Of a DNA stretch of 64,000 nucleotides, positions 33,348-45,800 are shown piece by piece (the stretch's first letter is position 1; the number at the start of each line of letters is the position of its first letter). The stretch spans positions 2,868,501 to 2,932,500 of the forward strand of contig NC_081811.1 of assembly GCF_030704535.1 (NCBI RefSeq), read 5' to 3'. Source of the stretch: Vitis vinifera (Eukaryota; Streptophyta; Magnoliopsida; Vitales; Vitaceae). Position numbers and translations under genes: made by a program. Below the pieces are notes generated by a model. It made no database searches. It saw only the letters and a program-made list of their open reading frames with translations, and had not been told where the DNA came from.

Positions 33348-34810
33348 TTATCCTTTTTGCCGTTTTTTATTTTTTGAAACTTGGTTTGAAGGCATGTTGA
33401 CTTCTCTTTTGCACTTTTTTTAACTTTGATTGCTTTTCACCTTGTTTTAGATGTGTAATATAGGATGCCTTAAAAGTTCATAGATACATATACATGCTGG
33501 GGTGAAAAAAGAATTTATGGAGGATAACAACTGATTATTTTGTAATGATAGTCTTTGTAGGCCAAAATTCCCAAAATTTGGTTTGTGGGGTGCTTCAGTT
33601 TATCTACAATCCCTTTTTCCTACATGGGAAGTAAATCAAAGAAGGGGTCTAAAACCATACTTTGCTTTTGGCCAAACGATATTTGGAATGTTAGAAATTA
33701 CCGAAGTGTTATGAACTTGGCATGGTTTTCTCCCTTTCATCATATTTGCAGTGAATTAATTACCTGGTTTTCTGAAGTGGAGTCAAGTTCCTGTTGGGGG
33801 TTATAGGGGCATAGCTTTTAGGTTTGTTTTATTTAAAAGGACAGCTCCAGAACATGTGAAATATCCCAACTCCAAGTTGTGGGTGGTGCTAAGACCTCCC
33901 TGTATTGTTTATCCTCATGTTTTTGTGAAGAAATATGGCTCCCTCTGCAAAACACTTCAATTACTGCAAATGAGGAGAAGCACCAAGGAATTAATCCACC
34001 ACTGAACTCTGCTTTCTTTAAACCATGTAAGCTTTCAAATCTTTCTGATGATCACCAAATTAGGCATGGTTCAAAGTAGTAAAAGATGAACAATAATGAT
34101 GGTAATTTTACTCAGGATTTGACATATAGAACATTATTTTTTAGAATTGCATTACTTTGTTTCTAGGCATTGGTTGGTTTTTCCCGTCCCATCCCATTTT
34201 TCTTTCCACCCAGATCTTTATAATTTGGTTTTTCTAATTGTTGTAGGTCCTTGATGAAAAACAGACAGGCAAGAAATCTGGCTTGTCTTATGTGTTGAAC
34301 TTACGAAAGTGATGGTTGTATTGTAACATTTCTCTTTCATATGAAAATGGTAGTAATCATACATTTCTCTTACATGTTCTCCCTTTCATTGTGGTCAAAG
34401 TTAGAGCTGGGGATACCCAAAGTTTCTTTTGAAATGACTTAAGTTTTGGATTTTTAGTGCAAAAAAAAATAAAAAAAAGAGAAATACAAACGTGCAACGA
34501 GATCTCCTCCACAAAATCAAGAAAGCATATAGATATTAATTACGTTGTAAAAAAATCAAGAGGGCATATCAAGATAATTGCTGTAATTCTAGCAGCAACT
34601 AATTCAGACTTCAGAGTAATTTCTTAAATAATGCCACATAAAACTAAAAGTTCAACATGGTTGGTTGATCTCTTCATCAGAAACAACTTTTGTCTTGAAT
34701 TATTCATCTTTTGCATGTCTCTTAGGGCATCTGCTAGGTGTCTTCTTCACACCCGCCCTCCCTGATTGTAGTGTCTGATCACTTTACCAAATCTTAAGCC
34801 TTTATTTGAA
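33348..34810 (+). repeat. Downstream module of copy 8, first part
   Basis: Closely matches 28103-29590 after copy 7, including the 'cacttcaattactgcaaatgaggagaagc' region near 33950 and 'gaaatacaaacgtgcaacgag' near 34480. No open frame is conserved between the two. Confidence 0.55.
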
Positions 34811-35050
34811 TTAAAAAAAGAAAAAAAAGGTTGGTAGGCAGCTGGCATTTTAGGAGTTGCAATGGTTCTATTTTTGGAACAGGACCGTCTTGAGTTGTTC
34901 AATTGTTAAATATATGCTGTGAAAGTGCATTGTAATGAAAAACTCTTGCTTAACTGCTATACTAATATCTGTTGAGAATTAATTCTTGCTTAGTTTGTGT
35001 TCAAATGTCAGTAACATTTTCCTCAATTGTTTAATTGTTCATTGTCTGTC
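34811..35050 (+). pseudogene. Relic mTERF C-terminal fragment after copy 8
   Basis: Same relic as at 29591, slightly more eroded: 'ggttggtaggcagctggcattt' through 'tcttgagttgttcaattgttaaatat', 'ctgctatactaatatctgttgag' and 'aacattttcctcaattgt'. It aligns with the copy 1/2/10 C-terminal repeats through the copy-7 relic. Confidence 0.62.
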
Positions 35051-36766
35051 AGGGGATAGCAAGCATCTGGATGGAAAGAACAGAAGTAATTCAAGGTTCT
35101 CTATAAGCTGAGAAAAATCAAAGGATTCTTTGGGGGCATCATCCTCCCATCATTGCTTTTACCCCAAATTGGGTACCAAGCACTTGATTATTGTTGCGAT
35201 TCCCTTTACTTTTATTTTGCAAGGCATTGCCTCATTGGTTTTGCCTTGTCATAACATTTTTCTTTTCAAGCCTGATGCTACATAATTCTGTTCTGCTGTT
35301 GTGCCAGGACCTCCGTTCATCCAGTGCTCCTTGTTCAGCTCGTTCTCAAATGGAAACTGCTGCAAAACCTTGGATCTTTCCTGACAGTTCTTCCAAAGCA
35401 GAATGTGCAGTATGCAACATGTTGGGCCTTCTACTGAATGACCCAGTAAAGTCCCAATCGCCACATAGCGTTGCTTTGGTATGGATTGGATGTTTCTATT
35501 TAATGAGGAATATAAGGCAGCCAACCCATAGGCAGACTTTGGATTTTCTCTTCTAATCTGTGATAGTTGTTGGCTAATGTATTTCTACAGAAGCAGGCAA
35601 CCCCATTAAAGCCCAAGTTCTAGCTTGCCTAGAAGCCTTAAAATAAGAGTGATGTTGGGGTCTCTTGCTTACGGATTAATGAGGGGGTTCTTCCTCAAGC
35701 ATTATCATAAATCTTGAAACTGTTGGGTCTTGGAACATTTTTTTGCTTTGCTTGTTTGTTTCTTGTGTTCTTCTGATGCATGATTCCAAAAAGGGAGTCA
35801 TTCCTTCCTTGGATTCAATGATTTACTTGAAATTTTAGAATCAAAGAATGCATGGTTCTACCTTTTTTTTTTTTTTTCTTTTTTGTTGGAAAGTCATTCC
35901 CGAATGATATGACTTTCCTATTTAAAGGGTGTTTGGCACATGAGAATAGGAATAGAAATAATATAGGAATGGAGCTGAATTATACTACCTTGTAGAAGAG
36001 AAGAATCATATCTGTAATGTGAATGAGAATTGGTTTCAAGAACAATGAGTTTTTTTATTGATATTTTAATTTTAAAAAACAATACAAGTATATTAATAAG
36101 GACCTTTTGGTTTGTTTTTTGAAAATTGTTTTTAAGTTAAAAGAATATAAAATAGCTTTTTAGTATTTTATAAAGATAAAGGTTGTTTGGCATGTTGTTT
36201 TAAAGAAAAAAATAAAAAATAAAAAACTTGTTTGGATAAGTATTTTTTAAAATAAATTTTTTATTTTAATTTTGTAAAAACAATGAATATTGGATTAATT
36301 GTATATTAATTTTTATTCAAAAATATATGATATTAATTGGTTATTTTTTGAGTTTTAAGTTATTTTAAAAATTATTAAACCTGTCAACCAATCTAATGCA
36401 TTTATTTTGAAGTAAAAAATTTTACAAAAATATGATTATATGCCATGAAGAAATTAACCAAATTATTTAAAATAAATTTTGGTTTATTGAGTTTCACTTT
36501 TCCCGTTACTTTTTTCACTAGAAAGTGCAATGTTTGCTGGAGAGATGAGATTTTCTGGGCTCTGCTTGTTTAGATAGAAAATGGATTGAGGAAATTTTTT
36601 TGGGCATGGTGGTATATTTCCATATCTAACTAGCTGCTTCTGATTTGTCGATTGTTCGCTGCCTTGGCCATTGTTTTTCTGCAACGGATGCTACAAATTA
36701 GGGCTGGGCGAGATTCGGCGCTTTACGATCTTCAAAATTGGTGAGAGACACGAGCGTTCTCTAGAA
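35051..36766 (+). repeat. Downstream module of copy 8, last part, and leader of copy 9
   Basis: The conserved block at 35305-35525 is open here (RSSSAPCSARSQMETAAKPW onward for about 70 codons), the best-preserved reading with the one after copy 4. The acceptor-like 'tttctacagaagcaggca' is near 35582. 35930-36480 is AT-rich with MITE-like ends ('tttggtttgttttttg', 'tgtttggcatg'). The conserved mTERF leader starts near 36490. Confidence 0.45.
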
Positions 36767-37963
36767 ATGGGTACTAGTTTCCTCTGTAGAAGAGTAGTGT
36801 CACTCGCAAATGTGGCGCAAGTGTTTGAAATTTCAAGGGCCCCGGTGCATTTTCTTCAAAATAGGCAACTTCTTATGTTTAGATCTTTCTCTTCGCCCAA
36901 ACAACACTCTTTCACGGTGTCTTACCTCATGAACTCATGTGGATTGTCCCCAGAAAGTGCTCTGTCTGCATCACGGAAGGTACAGTTTGAAACCCCAGAG
37001 AGAGCAGACTCCGTCCTCGCACTCCTTAGGAATTATGGATGCACCAATACCCATATCTCCAAAATTGTAAGCAGGTATCCGGTCCTGCTCACTGCCAATC
37101 CTGAGAAGACCCTTTTGCCCAAACTGGAGTTTTTCCGTTCTGTAGGCTTTTCAGGGCCTGACCTTGCCAGCATTGTCGCTGCTAGCCCACAGATCTTGAG
37201 AAGGAGCTTGGAAAATCATGTTATTCCTAGTTATAATTTCCTCAAGAGTGTAGTTATAGTCAATGAAAAAATTGTGAGGGCCCTCAGTAAGTCATACTGG
37301 CTTAATGGTCAAACCTTGCAAAACACCATTGCTCCAAATATTGAAATTCTGAAAGAAATTGGAGTTCCCATATCAAAGATTTCGTTTTTTGTGACATGTC
37401 ACCCTAGTGCAGTGTCCCAAAACAAGAAAAAGTTTAGTAGAATTGTCAAGATGGTTACTGAAATGGGATTTGATCCTTTGAGAGTTAAGTTTGTGAAAGC
37501 AGTAAAAGTGATCTGTGAAATGGGTGAATCAATGTGGGAGCATAAAATGGAGGTTTATAGGGGGTGGGGTTTGACAGATGATGATATTATGTTGATGTTC
37601 AAGTCAGATCCCTTATGCATGGCAGCATCTGAGAGGAAAATAATGAGTGTGATGGATTTTTTGGTTAATAAGATGGGTTGGGAACATGCAGCTGTTGTTA
37701 GGTATCCAACAGTCTTTTTGTGCAGTTTGGAGAAGAAGATCATTCCATGGTGTTCAGTGGTGAAAGTTATTCAAATGAAGGGGTTGGTGAAGAAGGATCT
37801 GTGTTTGTGTATTTTAGGCTACAGTGAAAAGAATTTCTTCAATAGGTTTGTGGTCAGATATGAGCAAGATGTTGCTGAGCTTTTAAATGTATATCAAGGA
37901 AAAATTGGTATTTTTGAACTTGGCTTTGTATCTGAGGGGATATGGGAGAAGAAACAGTTGTAG
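36767..37963 (+). CDS. mTERF-family protein, organelle-targeted (copy 9)
   Basis: Intact single-exon gene of 398 residues. Presequence-like N-terminus (GTSFLCRRVVSL, LLMFRSFSSPKQ). The repeats are complete, with Trp328 (37748-37750). It carries several private changes in the second half: YRGWGLTDDDI, MFKSDPLCMAAS and MGWEHAAVVRYP. Ends IWEKKQL like copy 6. It is the last intact member before the decayed copy 10. Function as for the family; target unknown. Confidence 0.93.
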   Translation: MGTSFLCRRVVSLANVAQVFEISRAPVHFLQNRQLLMFRSFSSPKQHSFTVSYLMNSCGLSPESALSASRKVQFETPERADSVLALLRNYGCTNTHISKIVSRYPVLLTANPEKTLLPKLEFFRSVGFSGPDLASIVAASPQILRRSLENHVIPSYNFLKSVVIVNEKIVRALSKSYWLNGQTLQNTIAPNIEILKEIGVPISKISFFVTCHPSAVSQNKKKFSRIVKMVTEMGFDPLRVKFVKAVKVICEMGESMWEHKMEVYRGWGLTDDDIMLMFKSDPLCMAASERKIMSVMDFLVNKMGWEHAAVVRYPTVFLCSLEKKIIPWCSVVKVIQMKGLVKKDLCLCILGYSEKNFFNRFVVRYEQDVAELLNVYQGKIGIFELGFVSEGIWEKKQL

Positions 37964-40146
37964 CATCAACTTTGCATTTCCAACTTCCAAGTAACTATCC
38001 TTTTTGTCATTTTTCCTATTTGAAACTTGGTTTTGCAGGCATGTTAACTTCTCTTTGCACTGTTTTTAAGTTGATGATATAATCACTTCAATCAGCTTCA
38101 GCTGGGGGTTAACTTTGATTGCTTTTTTTCCTTGTTTAAGATGAGTAATGTAGGACACCCTAAAGTTCATGGAGATGTATATGTTCTATTGTGAATCGAA
38201 AGTGTAGAGGAGAACCCAATATTTGTACAGATAGACTTTTCCTGCCCCATAGTTTGGTTTTCAGAGAGGTCCATTTTATCTGTCATCCATCCCCTCCCCC
38301 CCAACCCCATTTGCAATGTTCCTCTTCAAGACTTAAAAAACAATGTAGGCAGTGTTTCACCCAAGCAACATTAGGAATGTTATTAATTATGGTAGTCTTC
38401 TGAACTTGCTGACATTTTTCCCTTTCATTATATTTGCAGTGAGTTAACACTTCATGTTTTCTCAACTGAAGTTAAGCTCCTGTTGGGGCTTATCAGGGCC
38501 TAGCTTTTAGCTTTGTTTTAAATTGAAGGAGGGCTCCAGAGCATAAGACATGTCCCAACTCCAAGTTGTGGATGGTCCTCCTCTTAATCAATGAATTCCT
38601 CCTTGCAGTGCTAAGACCTTCCTTTATTGCTTATATCTATTCTAAGGAAATATGGTTTCCTCTGGAAAACACTTCAATTATTGTAAATGAGGAGGGTGCC
38701 TAGAGATTCATTCACCACCCAACTCCGCTTTCTTCGAACCATGCTACCTGTCAAATCCTTCTGAGAATCTCCAAATGAGGGGTGGTTCAGAGTAGCACAA
38801 GATGAACAATAACTATCTTTTGCAGTTTGTTTTGTGGCTGTTTGTTTTGGATCATTTGGTAGGAGAGAAATCTTAAATCCCTAGAAGATGTGGAGCATAT
38901 AGACCCCTCAAAGTCCCTTTCATTTTTATTCCACTCCTCTGATCTAGAAAGTCCCTTGATGGGGGTCTCTCTGTCATTATTAGATTCATTTCTTTGCCTT
39001 TCTTTCCCGCCATTTGGTGTTCTCTATAAATTTCCTGTGCACCATGGTTATGCCCCATTTTTTGTTTGGCACTGCTTAATAATTTTATCTTTTCCTATAA
39101 AAAAAATAAATAAATAAAGTAGCTTCCACGGTTTCCCACTTGATGCACATGTTTACACATCCTCAATCTCCTATCTCTACTTCAAAAAAAGTCATATTTT
39201 ATTTCATTTAAGGGGAACAGACTTGGTTGTCACTATCTTCAGAAACCTTTAATTCATAAACATGGTACACTCATATCTCCAAACTCGGTCTGCTTTCTGA
39301 TGGTTACTTATTCCTTGTGTGTCAGTTAGTTTTCAGTGGAATTTTGTCATTATGATGCAACAAACAAGTTTCTAAAATGCTTGTTTTTTTTTCGTAATAG
39401 GTTTTATAAATGACACCTATCAAAAAGGGGGGGACACTCAAGTACACAGGAAGTATATGATAAATGGAGGCAATAACAAAAGGACAAGAACTCCAAAGCT
39501 TCTATAATGGTCGATTGTTTTACATCCCTAATTTTCAGCACTTTATATCTTTTGAATCAGCATTGTTGTGAATGTGCCAATGAGCTAAGTATTCTCTTTT
39601 GTTGGATAAAACAAGTTGTTTACAATCAGAGGATTTTTCTAGAGAAGTGCTCATTGTGTCACTTTACTCAGGATTTGATGCATAGAAATATTGTTTCTTG
39701 GAATTGCATTGCTTCGCTTCCAGGCAATGGTTGGATTTCCCCTTCAATCCCATTCTTCTTTTCTACCAAAATCTACATAATTTGGTCTTTTTAATTGTTG
39801 TAGGTCCCTGGTTAGAAATAGACAAACAAGAAAGCTGGGCTGTTTTTTGTGTTGAACTTGAGGAAGTGATGGCAGTATTGTAGCAATGGTAGTTTTACAT
39901 TTCTCTTACGTGTTGCTCCATCCATGTTCTCCTTTACATGGTCCAAATGTGAGGTTTGGTTTAGAACCATCAACATCTGATTACCAAAAGCTAAACCCCC
40001 ATTTCCGCTTCAAGATTAGGCTCAACATCAGTGTGAGTTCATTCCTCTGTTTTGATGGAAAATGATTTTGTGGGGCAATTTAAGAGGAGGGATTTCCCAA
40101 AACCTGGCTGCTTCTGAACTGTTAAAGTTTTGGATAGCTTGCCCAT
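37964..40146 (+). repeat. Downstream module of copy 9
   Basis: Follows the module order ('cttcagctgggggttaac' near 38094, 'gatggtcctcctcttaatc' near 38569, 'ggcactgcttaataatttt' near 39069). In place of the eroded relic seen in other units it leads to copy 10. At about 39385-39480 a T run followed by 'acacaggaagtatatga' resembles the 3' tail of the LINE at 10997; this piece is short and uncertain. Confidence 0.5.
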
Positions 40147-40189
40147 GTGCTTGGTCTTCTTGAACTCTTACTACATTTTACATTCTTTG

Positions 40190-40813
40190 CAAATGACTGT
40201 AGTTTACTCTGTAAAAGGCTAGTTTCACTGCCACATGTGAGGCACATTTTGGAAATATCAAGGACCCAAACTGCATTTTCTTCAAAGTACAAAACTACTT
40301 TTATCTTGAGGTCTCTCAGCTTATCTAAACAACAGTATTTCAGGGTGTCTTACCTCCTGAACTCATGTGGGTCGTCTGCAGAAACTGCCATATCTGTACC
40401 CAAAATACAGTTTGAAACCCCAGAAAAACAAGACTCAAGTCATAACCCTCCTCAGATCCCTTATGTATGAAGATATCTGGGAAGAAAATAATGAGTGATC
40501 GATTTTTTGGTTAATAAGATGGGTTGGCAAGCTGTAGCTATTGCCAAATATCCACTGGTTTTGCGATATAATTTGGTGAAGAGGATCATCCCTAGGTGTT
40601 CAGTGGTGAAATCTTTGCTACTGAAAGGGGTTGGTAAAGAAGGATTTGTGTTTAAGTATGTTTTTTATGCTCAATGAGAGGGATTTCTTGGATAAATATG
40701 TGATCAAATTCCAGGAATATATTCCTCAGTTGTTGAATATACATCAAGGAAAAATGAGTTTTCTGGAACTTGGCTTTGAGTCTGAGGAGAAATGTGGGAT
40801 GAAACGGTTGTAG
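40190..40813 (+). pseudogene. mTERF-family gene, copy 10, with large internal deletion
   Basis: The N-terminal part reads SLLCKRLVSLPHVRHILEIS and KIQFETPEKQ, then at about 40455 jumps to DPLCMK and GKKIMS, so about 180 residues of repeats are missing. A 1-base defect near the start codon and frame changes near 40493 and 40660 add to this. The C-terminal part (FQEYIPQLLNIHQGKM, then LELGFESEEKCGMKRL) is well preserved. It sits where the relic fragments lie in the other units, and its C-terminus resembles theirs (VPQLLN type). It therefore looks like the least eroded example of the second gene of the unit. Confidence 0.85.
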
Positions 40814-42889
40814 CATATCCAATTCACAACTCTCCAAGTGATTCATCTGTTTTCTTTCTTCTATTTGTGCTTCTCTTTCAAACACATTAGATTGACTTGA
40901 TTTACACTTCTTTAAATGTCAGTAATATTATTGCTTTAGAGTTTGTTTGGCAATGATTTTAGGAAGCGTTCTAAACTTTCTATCATTTGAAAACAACTTT
41001 TTTGATAAAAAATTTTAAGAATGGCTAGAGGTGCTTCCTAAAACCACTACCAAACAGATTCTTAACTTGCTTCATCTTGGGTACTTATAATTGCTTTCTG
41101 CCCTAGTAGTCTTCCCTCCTGGTTTATGTAATATTGGCTGCCCCAAAGCTCATGGAAGTGGGGAGGCCAGAGCTCCAATATGGGGCATGGATAGTCTTTT
41201 CTACCCAAATGTTCATAGTTTAGTTTGCAGGGTGCTCTGGCTCCTTCCCCACATGAAAAGTTGTGAGTTGTTTCAAGAGTTAAAAATCAACATGCAAGTC
41301 TGATGGGAAGAGTTGATTCCAGTGGCAGACAGGTAACACATAGAAGCCTGCCTTGGGAGGGGAACAACAGCTGAAAACATTTGCTAATGCCCAGTAAGCT
41401 GAGAAGCATGCAAGGAGCTAAAGGTGCATTTTGTTTCAACTAGTGAATGTACTTTCAGGTATGTTTTAATTTTTGGTGGTATTCTTAATCTGGCTACATT
41501 TTGTCATTCATTACGTTTCAGTGAGTGTGATGTTTAGAGCTGAAGTGGTTTAAATTCTTATGAAGGGTATTGGCTCATGGCTTTTAGGGGTTTTGTTTAA
41601 TAAAAGAACTCTTCAAGTTGTAGATAATCATCTTTGATTGATAGTCCCTCCTTACAGAGAACAAATACCTCCCTTGATATATAATCAGTTGCTTTGAGCA
41701 AAGACAGTTCCTTCTGCAAAATGCTCCCAATTAGAAGGGGGCATGGCATGGAGATATTTGGCTACCACCCAACTCTGTTATCACACTATGTCACCTATCA
41801 TATAATTCTGATCATTTCCAAAGAAGAAATTGTTCAGAACAAATATCTTTCATAATTTCGTGTATTGGATTCTCAGTTTGTTCCTGAAATTTCTATCTGT
41901 ATACTACCAAGAAGGCATTCTTCACTCTAAGGGGACCAATATTTGTTGCTCACCCTTTTCAGAATCCATGGATTTACAAACACATGTGCTCCATCTCATC
42001 TGTGTGAACTCAATGCTGATTTTTTGCTAACTTTGAGGAAATGCAAGCCTTTACACTACTAGAGCTCAATTAACTATGGCACCCGGTGGAGAAACTATAG
42101 GCGAATCTTCTCTTTGACTTGAACTTGTAAGGAGAATACAAATACTGCCTGGATTGCCTCTTTTGCCTCTAAATATTTGACAAACCAAATGAAGATATAG
42201 CAAATAATGTCACATTTTGTGTCACAAGGATCTGAGGTGATGGCTTGAATACCTAAGTGCCAGAAAGATAGCCAACAGATTGAGGGGTAATCTTGAGACC
42301 AGAACTAGTTCACTGGTCTGAGTTACAGGCATCTAATACATTCCTATCCTAGTGCTTTGGAGTAATTTGAACAGACTCTAAAGATGGAGGTTGATTGCTG
42401 CTGCTGCAGCTGCTATGTAAAGCTAGGAGCTAGAGTGACTATGTGCTTGCCTTCAACAATTATAACATGTCACAATTTGACTAATCTTCTATTTGAATTT
42501 GAGACCTTTTCTAACACATTCAAATTCCAACATCAGTCAAGCAAGTTTGACATGGTCAAAATATTAAAAAGTAATTAATAACAAATTAATATTGTAAGCA
42601 TATCAGAGAAAAATTGAACATCAATATTTTAGGAAACTGACTTTTCACAATTTTATCTAGCATTTCAACTACAACCACAGCATAGTAATTTATTGGCAAA
42701 CTACAGCATTATTTCTTTTCTTGCCCTCAGATTATGCTGCTCTTTTAGTGGGTTTCAACTACAACTACACAGCTCTTCCTTATAGCTGGTAAAAGTATCT
42801 CTATTGTGCATAAAGTTTTAAATGCATATAGCACAGCTGCAGCAAAAAGGAAAACTTTATCTAACTGGAAATGATGCAAAACTTTCCAA
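40814..42889 (+). other. Spacer between the mTERF array and the CDF gene
   Basis: The first half still resembles the downstream modules ('tcttccctcctggtttatgtaatattggctgcc' near 41109). A MITE lies at 40938-41062. 41300-42890 is unique sequence without a supported gene; it includes the 3' flank of the - strand CDF gene. Confidence 0.45.
40938..41062. mobile_element. Small hAT-like MITE
   Basis: About 125 bp with imperfect inverted ends: AGAGTTTGTTTGGCAATG with 'ttttaggaagc' at the left, and the reverse of this ('gcttcctaaaaccactacc', 'caaacagattct') at the right. The target duplication is not clear, so the exact limits are uncertain. Confidence 0.6.
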
Positions 42890-45800
42890 TTATGGGCGGG
42901 TATTCTGGCCTTTCTCTGTGTTGCATTCTTGTAATCTTTGGTGAAGCTCTGGAATAGGTTGTCCCAATCGTAGTAGAATACTGACTCGAATAACATCAGA
43001 GGCTACTTTCAAAATTTCTTCCTCTGCTTCTTCTGCCACCCTCATTGCATCTCTAAAATGACAATGAGGAAATAATAAAAACTTCATATTATTTGCATTG
43101 CTCAAATAAGCATGAAAAAAAAAAAAACAAAGTCTGATTGTCTGGGCTCTTACCGAATCAAAATATGAGGAGGCATGGAAACCTCAACTTGGAGCAGAGT
43201 CTTGCCTTGCAACAAGTGCTGTGTTATGCGCTCAACAACCATTTTCTGAAACCCATTTAAAATTGTTATTGTGATCGGTAAAATATGATTAATACATAGC
43301 TGCCAGCAAAGAATAACAAAATGGAATTGGCTTCAAAAAACCTACTTGTGCTTTTTGTATGCTGCCATGTGCTTGGGCACTGCCCTTTCTTTTTGTAGGC
43401 AATTTTTATTAAATTCTTTCTTTGCCTATATGAAGAGAAAAAATAATTGGAATATTCTTTATAAGCATTTGAAATAGGATTTTTTTTTTTTAGGGTACCC
43501 AACCTGACACTCCTCATTCCCAACTCGATCCAACAAATTAAAATGAGTAGTTCATAGAGATTACTGGAGACTCATTAGAACCTTCTATACAGGTCTCTTT
43601 TCCTAAAATATTATGCTGTAATCTGGACACTGTTTCTACACGAATCCAGGGTATTCAATACTTGAGCATATTCTACACAATTTCTGAAGTTCCTGAAGAA
43701 TTCCCTCTATCTCAAGAAAGTTTCTTTGAGGGTATTTGAGAAAACCTTTGCAGTTTTTCAAGCAGACTGATTAACAAGGATGGAAAATTTAAGGCTAATC
43801 AATACAACCAAATTACCATTTAATACTTATAAGTTCTATCAACCTGGAATCAAGTTCCTAGGTCCAACTTCCTTGGAAGCATTATGCATTACAAACCAAG
43901 GGCTACTGAGCATCAAAACTGAATATATGGAACTAGAGAACAGTCACACCTAGGATATTTTCTATGGAAAAAGTCTTCATGATGGGCAAATAAAATAATT
44001 TTAAGTACTCTAAAAAATTTTTTAAAAAAAAATGAGAAAATCAGATGTTTCAAGCATGCTAGGTCACTGCCTTAAAGACATGGAGTGTGGAGGTCATAGA
44101 CCTTCACCAGGATCATTCTCCATTGCATAAATCAAAAGTTTCCAGTAGATCATATCATAAACTTCATGCTATAACTTTGGAAAGAGAAAAAAGATACCTC
44201 TGAGAACTTTGAAGAGAGAACATTTGAAACAATTTCAACCCCATTATGCTCTGAGGAAACATTCCTCTTTTGATAATTCATTTCTTTCAAATTTTCTTGC
44301 TGCTCCATTATACTGGGAGAAATTTGTGAAATTGCAGGATCTACAAGGACATTAACAACAAGCAAATGGCACATGAAATGAGATTTGATAGGATATGATA
44401 AGAAGTCGGAATCTCTTGTATTTCAATGTGTACGTGCATGTGCAACATGGGCATATTAAATGAAGAACATAAGGGGGCGAAAGAGGGTGATCCATAAGGA
44501 ATGAAACAAAAAGAAAAAAGACAAAAAACAAAAAACAAAAAAAAAACCAAAAAAAATAAGTAAAATGATGAAGTTCAAGAGGCAGCACATGAAATTAGTG
44601 GCAAAATATTTGCTTTAGTTCAATAAATTATCAATCCTTAAAAATCTGCCCTGATGATCATAACCAAATATGAGACAAAGCAGCAGTCCACCAACTTTAC
44701 TAATTACAACATTGAGGAAAAATAACTTCAACAAAAATACAACGACTATGAACCACCTTTCTATTATGTCATGTTAAGAGAGAGTACAGGACTAAAGAAG
44801 AAAAGAGAAAGGATGGGATGGGAAGGAAGGAGTGTACCTTGCAGAATAGCATGTGCATAAGAAGGGTGTGAACAAATGCAGCATATGCAAAACAACAATT
44901 TAATGCTAAGTGAGATGGAGAAGTATGAGCTGTGACCTATTTGTGGACTGTTACCAGGCAAGAGCTCAGGGCATGCAAGTGAATGAAAGCATAGTTTAAT
45001 TGTGGAAAGTGTAGTTTGCAAACAATTCTTAGCAATGGTTCACAAAATACTGATTGGCTGCAACAAACTTCTGATGAAGGCTGAAGCAAGCATAACCAAG
45101 GTAAGATTTGACCAACTTCAGTTTGATCAACTGTCCTTCAATAAAACTATCTAAATAAAATAAAATAAAATAAAAAAGAAAAGAAAATGCCAAATATTAC
45201 CAAAGCAACATCCAAATCTTTACAATATCCCTCAAATGAGCATTGAAATTCACAATGCACCACCAAAAGACAGCTAATTGAGAAATAACTCATAATTACA
45301 ATGCTCATACTCTAGCAAGGAAATAGCTCTTTTAAGTACTAGGCATTCCAAGTGGCATGAACATCAAGCAAGGAAATCTTTCTACCAACAATTAATCTGT
45401 GTGAACTTATATACGTCCATCTCTGTCATTCCAAAATATCTTTAGCATTAATGCTTTCACAGTACCTATGACACTAAAGTCTAGTGTAGATGGTCATGCA
45501 CCAAAAAAAGGGCCCAAAAGCAAGTATAGTACCAATGTGTATGAAAACTTCAGATACTCCAGGATGGGACTTGTGAATTTGATGACGAACATTTTCACCA
45601 ACATTATGTGCAGCACTAACACTAGAAAAAGGATCAACCTGCAAGGAAAAAATAGTTAGCAGACCTTTGTTAAGGAGAAATGGCATCAGCTCCAGTGATC
45701 ACATGTAGATGCAGTTTACAGGCAAACTGAGGACTTTTCACAAGAGTACGGTAATTAAAAAAAATTATTCTTAAATTACCGTAGCAGAAAAAGTTATTCC

